DNA of 64,000 bases from Thermoanaerobacter pseudethanolicus ATCC 33223 (GCF_000019085.1 NC_010321.1:628501-692500), one strand, 5' to 3'. Counted from the stretch's first letter, positions 1 to 8,941 are shown. Made by a program: numbers and translations. The notes: generated from the sequence alone by a model not told the origin.

Positions 1-71
1 GCTATGGAACTACTGATAAAACACATGTGTGGCAAATTAGAAGAACCACAGAGGATTTTTTTAGAGCATGA
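1..71 (+). CDS. C-terminal end of an unidentified gene (partial)
   Basis: An open frame runs in from the window edge (first whole codon at base 3) and stops with TGA at 69-71. The last residues read ...HVWQIRRTTEDFFRA. I do not recognise the family. It ends about 90 bases before the first Gfo/Idh gene, so it may belong to the same transcript, but there is too little sequence to say what it does. Confidence 0.35.
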   Translation, partial: YGTTDKTHVWQIRRTTEDFFRA

Positions 72-159
72 GCTAATAATAAGAGAGTCGACAGTAAAAT
101 AAAGAATAAAGTTTTGTCTTAAAAATACAAATTTAAATATAATCAGGGGAGGAATTTTT

Positions 160-1248
160 ATGGTAAAAGAGAAACTGAGAGTAGGAATTATAGGTTGTGG
201 AGGAATTGCTTTTGGTAAACACATGCCCTCTTTGGCAAAACTAGACAATATTGAAATGGTGGCCTTTTGTGACATCATAGAAGAGAGGGCTCAAAAAGCG
301 GCAAAAGAATATGGTACAAAAGACGCGAAAGTATATACGGATTACAAAAAACTTCTTGAAGATAAAACGATAGATGTGGTTCATGTTTGTACTCCCAACA
401 AGTCTCATGCAGACATAACTATTGATGCTCTTTATGCAGGAAAACATGTAATGTGTGAGAAGCCTATGGCTAAGACTGCTGCAGATGCCAGAAGAATGGT
501 GGAAGCATATAAGAAAACAGGTATGAAACTCACTATAGGGTATCAAAATCGCTTTAGACCAGATTCTCAATATTTACATAAAGTTTGTCAAAATGGTGAA
601 TTAGGGGAAATATATTTTGCTAAGGCTCATGCTATACGTCGCCGCGCGGTACCTACATGGGGTGTTTTCTTAAATGAAGAAGAGCAAGGTGGTGGGCCTT
701 TAATCGATATAGGAACACATGCCCTTGATTTGACATTGTGGATGATGAATAACTATAAGCCTAAAGTTGTAATGGGAAGCGCCTACTATAAATTAGGCAA
801 AAAGGCAAATGCTGCGAATGCTTGGGGACCATGGGACCCTGAAAAGTTCACAGTTGAAGATTCAGCTTTTGGATTTATAGTAATGGAGAATGGGGCTACC
901 ATTATATTAGAGTCCAGTTGGGCTTTAAATACTTTAGAGGTTGGCGAGGCTATGACCACTTTGTGTGGAACAGAAGGCGGAGCTGACATGAGAGATGGAC
1001 TTCGCATAAATGGAGAGAAATTTGGAAGACTTTATACAACTAAAGTTTCTACTGATGTAGGTGGAGTAGATTTCTATGAAGGTAAATCAGATGACCCAGG
1101 ATTTTTAGAAGCAAAAGCTTGGATTGATTGCATCATAAACGATACAGAGCCTGTTGTAAAACCAGAAGAAGCTCTTGTAGTAACTGAGATACTAGAGGCT
1201 ATTTATACATCTGCGAAAACAGGAGAACCAGTATATTTTAACAGGTAA
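160..1248 (+). CDS. Gfo/Idh/MocA family NAD(P)-dependent oxidoreductase
   Basis: 362 residues, a normal length for the family. The N-terminal Rossmann fold shows the dinucleotide motif GIIGCGGIA (about residues 9-17). The family motif CEKPMAKTA lies near residue 99 and GGGPLIDIGTHALDL in the C-terminal alpha/beta domain near residue 178, where the His belongs to the usual substrate pocket. These enzymes oxidise or reduce hydroxyl/keto groups of sugars or cyclitols. The start is supported by GGGGAGG seven bases upstream of the ATG. It is first of four adjacent genes, with 14 bases to the next, a paralogue. Pairing with two TIM-barrel isomerases suggests a keto-sugar or inositol-like pathway; the substrate cannot be read from sequence. 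Confidence 0.9.
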   Translation: MVKEKLRVGIIGCGGIAFGKHMPSLAKLDNIEMVAFCDIIEERAQKAAKEYGTKDAKVYTDYKKLLEDKTIDVVHVCTPNKSHADITIDALYAGKHVMCEKPMAKTAADARRMVEAYKKTGMKLTIGYQNRFRPDSQYLHKVCQNGELGEIYFAKAHAIRRRAVPTWGVFLNEEEQGGGPLIDIGTHALDLTLWMMNNYKPKVVMGSAYYKLGKKANAANAWGPWDPEKFTVEDSAFGFIVMENGATIILESSWALNTLEVGEAMTTLCGTEGGADMRDGLRINGEKFGRLYTTKVSTDVGGVDFYEGKSDDPGFLEAKAWIDCIINDTEPVVKPEEALVVTEILEAIYTSAKTGEPVYFNR

Positions 1249-1262
1249 ATGGAGGCTTTTGT

Positions 1263-2312
1263 ATGGAAAAACTTAAATATGCATGTGTTGGTGCAGGGTC
1301 AGTTGCTGATTACAAACACTTAAACGGTTATTCAAAAGTAGAAGGAGTTGAAATTGTAGCCATATCTGATCCGGATATAGAAGCTGCAAAAAGATTAGCG
1401 GAAAAGTACAATATACCTCACGTTTATACAGATTATGAAGAAATGTTTGAAAGAGAAGAACCAAACTTAATAAGCGTATGTACTCCTAATTATTTACATG
1501 CGCCTATTTCTATAAAAGCGATGGAAAAGGGAATTCATGTGCATTGTGAAAAACCTATAACTCTAAGCGCAAAAGAAGCTTATGAGGTCATTGAATCAAA
1601 AAATAAATACAAAAGGAAGTTTATGATAGGATTAAATAATAGGTTTACAAATGAATCTTTCTTTGTAAAAAGATATATAGAGGAAGGGTATATAGGCGAA
1701 ATATACCATGTAAAGACTGGCTGGAGGAGAAGGAGAGGCATTCCTGGAAAGGGCGGATGGTTTACAAATAAGAAATTGTCTGGAGGAGGCCCATTAATTG
1801 ATTTAGGTGTACATTTTTTAGACTTAGTCTTGTATTTCATGGGATACCCAGAGGTGCAATCTGTGTCAGCAGCTACTTATTCTAAGTTTTCAAATAGCAA
1901 CAGTTTAAACAGCTGGAATTATGCAAAAAGCGGGGATGGAATTTACGATGTGGAGGATATGGCAGTAGGCTTTGTAAGGCTTAAAAATGGTGCCACAATT
2001 GACTTTGAATTCAGCTGGGCTTCCAACATTGAGGGAGATTACAATCACTATGAAATTTTAGGTGATAAAGGTGGCATATGGTTTAAAAACGGACAGCTTA
2101 AAGTATTTTCGGAAATTGTTGAGACATTGATTGAAATAGTTCCCGACACCAATTATCCAAAGTCGCCTTTAAATGAATTTGAACATTTTGTTGACTGCAT
2201 AAAAAATGACAAAGAGCCTCTGGCTTCTGCTGAAGAAGGGGCAAAACTCATGAAAATAATAGACGGTGCCTATGAATCAGCTGAAAAAGGTAAGGAAATA
2301 GTTTTAGGTTAA
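1263..2312 (+). CDS. Gfo/Idh/MocA family oxidoreductase (second paralogue)
   Basis: 349 residues with the same two-domain plan as its upstream neighbour: CVGAGSVADYKH at the N-terminus (NAD-binding loop), CEKPITLSA near residue 95 and GGGPLIDLGVHFLDL near residue 172. A GGAGG sits upstream of the ATG. The two oxidoreductases are clearly related but diverged, so they probably act on different intermediates or opposite steps of one pathway, as in cyclitol or 3-keto-sugar catabolism. It lies 14 bases after the first paralogue and 17 bases before the first isomerase, which indicates co-transcription. The exact substrate is unknown. Confidence 0.9.
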   Translation: MEKLKYACVGAGSVADYKHLNGYSKVEGVEIVAISDPDIEAAKRLAEKYNIPHVYTDYEEMFEREEPNLISVCTPNYLHAPISIKAMEKGIHVHCEKPITLSAKEAYEVIESKNKYKRKFMIGLNNRFTNESFFVKRYIEEGYIGEIYHVKTGWRRRRGIPGKGGWFTNKKLSGGGPLIDLGVHFLDLVLYFMGYPEVQSVSAATYSKFSNSNSLNSWNYAKSGDGIYDVEDMAVGFVRLKNGATIDFEFSWASNIEGDYNHYEILGDKGGIWFKNGQLKVFSEIVETLIEIVPDTNYPKSPLNEFEHFVDCIKNDKEPLASAEEGAKLMKIIDGAYESAEKGKEIVLG

Positions 2313-2329
2313 AGGGGGAAAAAATTAAA

Positions 2330-3079
2330 ATGAGCATACCTATAGCACTTCAACTTTACACTTTGAGAGAGGAGACACAAAAAGATTTTACAGGTACTCT
2401 TGAAAAGGTTGCGGAAATAGGATACGAAGGAGTGGAGTTTGCAGGATATGGCGGTTTAAAAGCATCAGAATTAAGAAAAACGCTTGATAAATTAGGACTA
2501 AAAGCTGCTGGTAGTCATGTAGGAATAGATTTATTGAAAAACAATCTTGAGGAAGTGATAGATTATAACCTTGAAATAGGCAATAAATACATCGTATGTC
2601 CGTGGAATGAGTACAAGTCAAGAGAGGATTATATTGAAACAGCAAAGTTGTTTAATAAAATAGGTGAAAAGTGTAGGGAAAAGGGACTTGAGTTTTGTTA
2701 TCACAACCACAATCACGAATTTGAAATATACGATGGAGAATATGGACTTGACATACTTTACAAAAATACAGATAAAGAACTTGTAAAAGCTGAAATCGAT
2801 GCATATTGGGTTACATATGCGGGAGTTGACCCGTTAGAATATCTTAAAAAATTCTCCAATAGACTACCTTTAATTCACTTAAAAGACATGGATAAAGAGG
2901 ACAGGTCTTTTACTGAAATAGGAAATGGAATTATCAATTTTAAAGAAGTAATAAAAATTACAAAAGAAAATGGAGTTAAATGGCTAATTGTTGAACAGGA
3001 TGAGTGTAAAAGACCTCCAATTGAAAGTGTGAAAATTAGTTTTGAAAATTTAAAAAAGATTTTAGAGGAGGAAATGTAA
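2330..3079 (+). CDS. Sugar phosphate isomerase/epimerase (xylose isomerase-like TIM barrel)
   Basis: 249 residues, an AP-endonuclease-2/IolE-type TIM barrel. The opening IALQLYTLREE, the strand CYHNHNHEF (metal-binding His/Glu region, about residues 123-131), the segment VKAEIDAYWV and LIHLKDMD followed by the late EQDE are typical of this family, which binds a divalent metal and isomerises or dehydrates sugars or inositol derivatives. AAAGGGGG precedes the start by about ten bases. It is followed after one base by another TIM-barrel paralogue, and preceded by two Gfo/Idh genes, a usual partnership. Substrate unknown. Confidence 0.85.
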   Translation: MSIPIALQLYTLREETQKDFTGTLEKVAEIGYEGVEFAGYGGLKASELRKTLDKLGLKAAGSHVGIDLLKNNLEEVIDYNLEIGNKYIVCPWNEYKSREDYIETAKLFNKIGEKCREKGLEFCYHNHNHEFEIYDGEYGLDILYKNTDKELVKAEIDAYWVTYAGVDPLEYLKKFSNRLPLIHLKDMDKEDRSFTEIGNGIINFKEVIKITKENGVKWLIVEQDECKRPPIESVKISFENLKKILEEEM

Positions 3080-3080
3080 A

Positions 3081-4007
3081 ATGTATTTAGGATTTTTAAC
3101 AGTATGTCTTGGGAATATGCCTCTTAAAGAAAAAGCTAAGTGGGCAAGTGAAAATGGGTTTAAATCACTGGAAATTGCATGCTGGCCTAAAGACAATACG
3201 AGGGATTATTCTGCAAGTGACATAGATGTAGAAAATCTCACACCTGAAGAGGCGGAAGAAATAAAAAAATATTTTAAGGAGTACGGGCTCACAATTTCAT
3301 CTCTTGCATATTATGACAACAACCTTGACAGAGACCCAGAAAAGAGAAAGTTTATAAACAATCACTTAAAAAAGTGCATTGATGTAGCTAAAATGCTTGG
3401 GACTGACATGGTGGGGACTTTTGTAGGGAGAAACATTGAAAAGAGCATAAAAGACAATTTTGATGAATTTGAAAGAGTTTTTACTGATATAATAAGCTAT
3501 GCGGAAGACAAAGGAATAAAAATTATAATCGAAAATTGCCCTATGGAAGGATGGCAGGTACCTGGCCTTCCAGGAACCATATCTTTTACACCAGAGCTTT
3601 GGGAGGAGATGTTTAGAAGGATACCTTCTAAAAACTTTGGTTTAAATCTTGACCCTTCCCATCTTGTTTGGCAGTTTATAGACTATATAGATGTGATACC
3701 AGAGTTTAAAGATAGAATATTTCATGTACACGCAAAAGACACAGAAGTGTTTGAGGATAAATTTAAGCGATATGGAGTTTTCAACAGACAGCTTTACACA
3801 GGAACGCATGGCGAATTTGGATACTGGAGATACCGAATGCCAGGTATGGGAAATGTAGATTGGGGCAAGTTTATAAAGGCGCTAAAAGACAATGGATATG
3901 ATGGAGTAATAAGCATAGAACATGAAGACCCTCTATATGAAGGCAGTGAAGAAAAAGTAAAAGAAGGGCTTCTTTTAGGTCTAAATCATCTAAAACAATT
4001 TATATAA
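3081..4007 (+). CDS. Sugar phosphate isomerase/epimerase (TIM barrel), second paralogue
   Basis: 308 residues of the xylose isomerase-like TIM-barrel superfamily. Metal-ligand landmarks can be seen: IIIENCPMEGW near residue 150, LNLDPSHLVWQ near 190, FHVHAKDTEVF near 215 and ISIEHEDPLYEG near 280. The Shine-Dalgarno GAGGAGG is inside the end of the preceding gene, so the two are translationally linked. It is the last gene of the operon; a rho-independent terminator follows at once. With the two Gfo/Idh enzymes it suggests oxidation followed by isomerisation or epimerisation of a sugar or cyclitol. The exact reaction is not predictable. Confidence 0.85.
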   Translation: MYLGFLTVCLGNMPLKEKAKWASENGFKSLEIACWPKDNTRDYSASDIDVENLTPEEAEEIKKYFKEYGLTISSLAYYDNNLDRDPEKRKFINNHLKKCIDVAKMLGTDMVGTFVGRNIEKSIKDNFDEFERVFTDIISYAEDKGIKIIIENCPMEGWQVPGLPGTISFTPELWEEMFRRIPSKNFGLNLDPSHLVWQFIDYIDVIPEFKDRIFHVHAKDTEVFEDKFKRYGVFNRQLYTGTHGEFGYWRYRMPGMGNVDWGKFIKALKDNGYDGVISIEHEDPLYEGSEEKVKEGLLLGLNHLKQFI

Positions 4008-4024
4008 CTTTAATAACTTTAAAA

Positions 4025-4060
4025 AAAGCTCAACCTAATAATCGGTTGGGCTTTTTTTTA
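4025..4060 (+). terminator. Rho-independent terminator of the Gfo/Idh operon
   Basis: The stem AAAGCTCAACC pairs with GGTTGGGCTTT (one G-T pair) around an eight-base loop, and a run of T follows. It lies 18 bases after the last stop codon. Confidence 0.9.
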
Positions 4061-4114
4061 ATGTAAACATACTGTAAAATATAAGATATACGTTAAGTGA
4101 TGGGGGAGATAAAA

Positions 4115-5035
4115 TTGGTCACTTCAAAAATCGCTGAAGTGCTTCTACAAATATTCACTGTTATGGCAGTAGGATTTTATGTGGCAAAAATAAAAATAGT
4201 AAAGGAAGAAAATTTTAAAGCTTTTGCTGATCTAACTGTCTTAGTGGCAATACCTGCTCTTATATTTTACGGCATATACACAAACTACACCTTAGATATG
4301 TTAAAAACTTCTTATATGATACCAATAGTGGGAGTGGCTGTTCCTTTTTTAACCTATCTAGTGAGCAAAATTATCTTTTTACTTTTAAAAGTTCCTGAAG
4401 AGATAGAAAAAGAACTTTACCTCATTTCTTCTTTTAGCAATACCTTGTTTGTAGGGTTACCTGTCAGTTTGGCTCTTTTTGGAGAAAAAAGTCTGCCTTT
4501 TGTCATATTATATGATTTTGGACATACTTCACTTTTTTGGACATTGGGTGTGATGATTATTACAGGTGACAAGCTTTTTAATGCGAAAAACTTTAAAAAG
4601 TTAGTTAATCCCTCCACAATTACTCTTTTCTTTAGTTTTTTAGCTATAACTTTACATATTAAAATTCCTTCTTTTTTATTAAAAAGCCTTCAAATGATAG
4701 GTGGCATTGCTGTACCTCTTGCTATGATGTTTATAGGGATGAATATGGTCCATATCGATTTTAAAGAAAGAAATGGTAGCAAATATGTTTATATCGCAGC
4801 AGTAATTAAACTTATTTTAGCTCCTCTTATTGCTTATGGAGTGGTGAGCTTTTTGAGTATACCTTCACTTGTGAAAAAGATAGTCATTTTAGAAAGCGCT
4901 ATGCCTGCAATGGCTAGTTCAGCAATTATTGCAAAACAATATGATAAAAACCACAAATTTGTCTCTATAAGTGTATTTTTGACAAATATTTTGTCTTTTA
5001 TAACAATATCTGTTATACTATACTTGATGGGATAA
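4115..5035 (+). CDS. AEC (auxin efflux carrier) family transporter
   Basis: An integral membrane protein of about 306 residues with roughly ten hydrophobic segments arranged as two inverted halves. The FADLTVLVAIPALIFYG segment in the first half and LILAPLIAYG with SAMPAMASSAIIA in the second half are typical of AEC/malonate-type carriers, which export or take up small organic acids. Upstream GTG (4097) and ATG (4100) codons are in frame, but GGGGGAG at 4102-4108 is placed correctly only for the TTG at 4115, so I chose that start. It stands alone between the operon terminator and the IS110 element. Substrate unknown. Confidence 0.85.
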   Translation: MVTSKIAEVLLQIFTVMAVGFYVAKIKIVKEENFKAFADLTVLVAIPALIFYGIYTNYTLDMLKTSYMIPIVGVAVPFLTYLVSKIIFLLLKVPEEIEKELYLISSFSNTLFVGLPVSLALFGEKSLPFVILYDFGHTSLFWTLGVMIITGDKLFNAKNFKKLVNPSTITLFFSFLAITLHIKIPSFLLKSLQMIGGIAVPLAMMFIGMNMVHIDFKERNGSKYVYIAAVIKLILAPLIAYGVVSFLSIPSLVKKIVILESAMPAMASSAIIAKQYDKNHKFVSISVFLTNILSFITISVILYLMG

Positions 5036-5189
5036 ATTTGTATGGAGTATTTCGGTAATATGTCAAGAGGGTGGTAAAAAAAATTCAAAAAAAATTTAAT
5101 AAAATAACCTAAAAAAGGGTATAGCAAAGCTAACCATCACGCAATAAGCTAATGGAAAATAATGTAAAATATGGTTATGGGGTAATATG

Positions 5190-6449
5190 TTAACTTATAC
5201 AATCATCTCCTTTCATTATTGGGGATTTATAAAGTTTTTCTTCGCGCAGCAGAGCGAAGACTAACCTTACAGTTTTACGTGCAGTCAATACAAGAGCACG
5301 TTTATGCTTGTGAGTTTTGCTTTCTTTAAATTTGCGGGCATAGTATTGTGAGAACTCAGGTAAATACTTCCTGAGCTGGTCAGCTGCTTGAATAAAATAA
5401 TATCTGAGATACTCATTACCAGTACGCTTGAGATATGTGTCCTCCGCTTTAAAATCAGCAGACTGGTACTCTGACCAATAAAGGCCGGAAAACTTTGCAA
5501 GGGCATTATCATTATCAAACCTTGAAATTCCGCCTATCTCAGATATTAAGCCGGCTGCGATGGTTGGGCCAATACCTTTTACTGATGTAAGACAAAGAAA
5601 TTCATTGTTAAATCCTTTTACCTCATTAATAATGGCTTTTTCTACAGCTTTCTTCTGCTTTTCAAGGGACTGTAGATTGTCAAAGCAAGACTTGATAACA
5701 AAGTTTAAAGAATCATCTACAGTAGCATTAATTCTATAAGACTTGCGAACAGCCTCTTGAAGCAATTTAGCTGTAGCTTCTGGATCATCAAAGCGATCTT
5801 TACTCTTATCAACCAAAAAGCCGGCAAGTTCATCAAGCGGTCGAGCCGCAATATCATCAAGGGTGAAAAACTCATTAAATATTTCAGTAGCAGTTGCTCC
5901 AAAATTATTACTAAAGACTTTATTTTGGCACAAACCGCTAAACTTAAGGAACAAATTGCTGAGTAAATAATTTTTTTCTCTAACAATACTATTAACAATG
6001 TGAAAGCGATGGCGAGTAAGCCTCTGGAGAGCAAGATATCTAAAATCTACAGAACAAGATTTAGGGAGTCTACCGAATCTCAGTTTTTCGGCAATAGCAA
6101 AGGCATCAATCCAGTCATTTTTAGGTAAATTGCCGAGAGACTTTTTAAAAGCATTAATAATATTTGCATTAAAAGTAGTAATAGAAGGTTGATAAGGCTT
6201 AAGAGCAGAATGATCAGCCAAATAATACTGGAGGTGCCAGCCATAGACTGAGGTAGATTCCAAACCAATAAAGACCTTTTGAATATTGTATTTATTACAA
6301 CACTCCAAGATACGTGATACTATAACATCACAACCATGAGGGTTATTTTCTACAGAAAAACGGGAGGAAGCATCATTACCCTCCTGGTCGAGAATATGAA
6401 CCTTGACATCATTCAGGCTTACATCCATACCAACAAAAAGCTTATTCAA
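5190..6449 (-). CDS. IS110-family transposase (DEDD recombinase)
   Basis: About 419 residues. The N-terminal RuvC-like domain has FVGMDVS (first Asp), GLESTSVYGWH (Glu) and NDWIDAFAIAEKLR (last two Asp), the DEDD set. The C-terminal Transposase_20 domain has LTSVKGIGPTIAAGLISEIG with a helix-hairpin-helix, then the serine-containing FSGLYWSEYQSADF. This architecture defines IS110/IS1111 recombinases. The longer frame begins at an ATG whose following codons are themselves the ribosome site AAAGGAGGTG, so the real start is the TTG at 6449, eight bases downstream. The folded non-coding DNA upstream of the start matches the layout of IS110 elements whose left end encodes a bridge RNA. The gene looks intact. 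Confidence 0.92.
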   Translation of the reverse strand: MNKLFVGMDVSLNDVKVHILDQEGNDASSRFSVENNPHGCDVIVSRILECCNKYNIQKVFIGLESTSVYGWHLQYYLADHSALKPYQPSITTFNANIINAFKKSLGNLPKNDWIDAFAIAEKLRFGRLPKSCSVDFRYLALQRLTRHRFHIVNSIVREKNYLLSNLFLKFSGLCQNKVFSNNFGATATEIFNEFFTLDDIAARPLDELAGFLVDKSKDRFDDPEATAKLLQEAVRKSYRINATVDDSLNFVIKSCFDNLQSLEKQKKAVEKAIINEVKGFNNEFLCLTSVKGIGPTIAAGLISEIGGISRFDNDNALAKFSGLYWSEYQSADFKAEDTYLKRTGNEYLRYYFIQAADQLRKYLPEFSQYYARKFKESKTHKHKRALVLTARKTVRLVFALLREEKLYKSPIMKGDDCIS

Positions 6450-6495
6450 GATTGTTACACCTCCTTTCAAAAGTGATAAAGTAAGTAAAAGTTAA

Positions 6496-6725
6496 TTTGA
6501 GATAACCCTAGCAACCAGATTATGTAGCAACCTCGCAATTAGCTCTTAATATATAAGCCTGAATCCTCTGCTGCCAGGGGCTTATATATGACAAAGCAGA
6601 TTTCGCGTAAGAAAAGGCAAATCTGGTGTAGGGACCACACTTTAAAGAGCGGTCAAGCCGCATGGAGGACGAAAGCCTGTCCCACATTAACTTTACAGTA
6701 TAATAATGCTACAAGTTATCTCAAA
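6496..6725 (-). ncRNA. Candidate bridge RNA in the left non-coding end of the IS110 element
   Basis: Starting 47 bases upstream of the transposase start is a gene-free block rich in nested inverted repeats. An outer 11-bp perfect pair (6496-6506 with 6715-6725, GTTATCTCAAA) could close the whole fold. Inside are ATATAAGCC...GGCTTATAT around a 19-base loop, CAGATTT...AAATCTG around a 15-base loop, GGGAC...GTCCC, and GCGG...CCGC. IS110 elements are known to encode a structured bridge RNA here, with internal loops that pair to target and donor DNA. The strand is assumed to be that of the transposase. Exact ends and loop assignments were not determined. Confidence 0.6.
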
Positions 6726-6737
6726 AGTAAATAATAA

Positions 6738-6804
6738 GGCCGAAAAAAGATGAGACGGCCGCGCCATGAATCCTGCATATTGCGCAATATTACGGATTCA
6801 TGGC
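6738..6804. repeat. Nested palindromes at the outer side of the IS110 left end
   Basis: GGCCG (6738-6742) pairs with CGGCC (6756-6760). Next to it GCCATGAATCC (6763-6773) pairs perfectly with GGATTCATGGC (6794-6804), and the loop carries the 10-bp palindrome ATTGCGCAAT (6779-6788). The rest of the gap to 6929 is plain AT-rich leader. These palindromes may be the outer end of the element or a palindromic target, because IS110 relatives often insert into such repeats. Confidence 0.5.
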
Positions 6805-6929
6805 AATAGATAAGATTTTAGACAAGATGAGAATATTAAAGATTTCCAGTTATAAATGCGCTTTATTAAATTTTTAAGAAGTGAGACAAATTTATTGTCT
6901 TTAAAATTAATTATACGAGGAGGATTCTT

Positions 6930-7901
6930 ATGTTTAAAGTGTATGTTACAAGGATGATTCCTGAGGAAGGGATTGAACTTTTAAAAAAGTACTGCGAAGT
7001 TGAAATAAACCCAGAAGACAGACCTCTTAAAAGAGAAGAATTGCTTGATGTAATAAAAGACAAAGATGCCGTTGTGACGCAGCTTAATGAAAAAGTTGAT
7101 GCAGAATTTTTTGATTCAGCAAAAAATTTAAAAATTGTGGCAAATTACGCTGTAGGATTTGACAATATCGATCTAAAAGAGGCAACTAAGAGAAAAATTT
7201 ATGTTACAAATACGCCAGATGTTTTGACAAATGCAACAGCAGAACTTGCATGGGCACTCCTCTTTGCAGCAGCTCGAAGGGTTATTGAGGCAGATAAATT
7301 CACAAGAGAAGGAAAATTTACTGGATGGGCACCGAACCTCTTTTTAGGTAAAGCTGTGACGGGAAAAACATTGGGAGTAATTGGTGCGGGGCGTATAGGA
7401 CAAGCTTTCGCAAAGATGTCGAAAGGGTTTGACATGAAAATTTTATACACTGCAAACACTCCAAAAGAAGAATTTGAAAAAGAGACAGGTGCAAAGTATG
7501 TTGACTTGGAAACACTTTTGAAAGAATCGGATTTTGTATCACTTCATGTGCCGCTGACACCTCATACACGCCATTTAATAGGGGAAAAAGAATTAAAACT
7601 TATGAAAAAAACCGCAATTTTAATAAATACAGCGAGAGGTCCTGTTGTAGATGAAAAAGCGCTGGTAAATGCATTAAAAAATAAAGACATTTATGCAGCA
7701 GGTCTTGACGTATATGAAAAAGAACCGGAGATTACAGAGGAATTAAAAGCTTTAGATAATGTAGTAATACTTCCACATATAGGAAGTGCTACAGATGAGG
7801 CAAGGAGAGATATGGCAGTACTTGTTGCACAAAATATAATAGACGTAATAGAAGGAAGAACGCCGCGCACCCTTGTAAATAAAGACATATTGGAGAAGTA
7901 A
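6930..7901 (+). CDS. D-isomer-specific 2-hydroxyacid dehydrogenase (glyoxylate/hydroxypyruvate reductase type)
   Basis: 323 residues, full length. The N-terminal substrate domain is followed by the NAD-binding domain with LGVIGAGRIGQAFAK near residue 150, the catalytic Arg in LINTARGPVVDE near 233, the Glu in YEKEPEITEE near 263 and the catalytic His in LPHIGSATDEAR near 281. Enzymes of this type reduce glyoxylate, hydroxypyruvate or 2-ketogluconate with NAD(P)H. GAGGAGG precedes the ATG. A terminator follows, so it is a single-gene unit. Its neighbours (DeoR regulator, gnd, gntK) make a role in gluconate/2-ketogluconate or glycerate metabolism plausible, but that is inference. Confidence 0.9.
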   Translation: MFKVYVTRMIPEEGIELLKKYCEVEINPEDRPLKREELLDVIKDKDAVVTQLNEKVDAEFFDSAKNLKIVANYAVGFDNIDLKEATKRKIYVTNTPDVLTNATAELAWALLFAAARRVIEADKFTREGKFTGWAPNLFLGKAVTGKTLGVIGAGRIGQAFAKMSKGFDMKILYTANTPKEEFEKETGAKYVDLETLLKESDFVSLHVPLTPHTRHLIGEKELKLMKKTAILINTARGPVVDEKALVNALKNKDIYAAGLDVYEKEPEITEELKALDNVVILPHIGSATDEARRDMAVLVAQNIIDVIEGRTPRTLVNKDILEK

Positions 7902-7907
7902 ATTTTT

Positions 7908-7938
7908 AAGGAATCCCTAAAATGGGATTCCTTACTTT
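7908..7938 (+). terminator. Rho-independent terminator after the hydroxyacid dehydrogenase
   Basis: AAGGAATCCC pairs with GGGATTCCTT around a short AT loop, seven bases after the stop codon. The T-run is interrupted (ACTTTGTTCTT), so termination may be partial. Confidence 0.7.
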
Positions 7939-7985
7939 GTTCTTATAAAACCATACAAAGTAATAAAAAAATTTTAAAACAAAGA

Positions 7986-8010
7986 AGGATTTTTTGGATT
8001 TGTGTAGAAT
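7986..8010 (+). promoter_or_regulatory. Sigma-H-like promoter upstream of the deoR-type gene
   Basis: AGGATTT and GAAT are separated by exactly 14 bases (spacer ending GTGTA). This matches the Bacillus Sigma-H pattern AGGAWWW-N14-GAAT. The same arrangement recurs at 13704 and 19902. It lies about 140 bases ahead of the start at 8148. Confidence 0.5.
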
Positions 8011-8147
8011 TAATATATTAAAGTCAATAAAATCCACAAACAAAAACGGAATTTCCAACTTGAAACTGTGTTTTATTTTTATTTGCTTTATATTTTAGGT
8101 TTTGAGCAAAATAAAAAACAAATTGATATTTTTAGGAGTGGATGTAG

Positions 8148-8903
8148 ATGCTGGTTTCGACAAGGAGAGATAAAATCAAAGAAATCATTTTAAAAAAGAA
8201 AGCCGTTAAAGTCTCTGAGCTTTGTGAGATTTTCAAAGTTTCTGATGAGACAATAAGAAGGGACTTAGAAGAATTAGAAAGACAAGGACTGGTAGAGAGA
8301 AACTATGGAGGCGCAGTACTGAAAGAAAATATTATTATTCCTCCCCTTGTCAAAAGATTTAAAGAGCACACAGAAGAAAAGCAAAAAATTGCTGCAAAAG
8401 CGGTAGGAGAAGTAAAAGAAGGAGATGTCATTTTTTTAGATGCAGGTTCTACTACTTATCACATAGCCCGACTCCTTAAAAATTTTAATAACATAACTGT
8501 TGTGACAAATGCTTTAAACGTTGCTACAGAATTAGCTAATAATCCTAATATTAATCTTTTTATTACTGGTGGAAAATTAAAAACTGACAATCATTCAATG
8601 GTAGGCTTTGAAACACTAAATTGCATTGGCAGATACAACATTGACATCTTGTTTTTAGGAACTGGTGGCATTTCTTTAGAAAAAGGGCTTACGACGTCTG
8701 ATATTTTTGAAGCAGAAGCTAAAAAAGCCATGATAAAATCAGCCAGCAGAGTAATTGTCGTGGCTGATAGCAGCAAATTTGGGAAAGTTGCAATGGTGTC
8801 CTTTTGCACATTTGAAGATGTAGAAAAGATAATAACCTCTGGAGAACAAAACAAAGAGATAGTAGAGGAATTAAAAAATTATGTAAAGATTGAAGTGGTA
8901 TAG
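8148..8903 (+). CDS. DeoR/GlpR family transcriptional regulator
   Basis: 251 residues. The N-terminal winged helix (residues 6-60) has VKVSELCEIFKVSDETIRRDLEELE, the DeoR signature, then the sensor domain with DVIFLDAGSTTYHIARLL and ITGGKLKTDNHSMVG and the late VVADSSKFGKVAMV, which bind a phosphorylated sugar as effector. A GGAG precedes the ATG. It heads a set with a truncated dehydrogenase and gnd, so it probably represses gluconate or uronate catabolism. A Sigma-H-like promoter lies upstream, with an AT-rich imperfect inverted repeat (TTTTATTTGCT near 8080 with AGCAAAATAAAA near 8105) that could be its operator. Confidence 0.9.
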   Translation: MLVSTRRDKIKEIILKKKAVKVSELCEIFKVSDETIRRDLEELERQGLVERNYGGAVLKENIIIPPLVKRFKEHTEEKQKIAAKAVGEVKEGDVIFLDAGSTTYHIARLLKNFNNITVVTNALNVATELANNPNINLFITGGKLKTDNHSMVGFETLNCIGRYNIDILFLGTGGISLEKGLTTSDIFEAEAKKAMIKSASRVIVVADSSKFGKVAMVSFCTFEDVEKIITSGEQNKEIVEELKNYVKIEVV

Positions 8904-8941
8904 AAAATTTAAAAGGAGAAGATTACTTATGAGGCGTAAAA

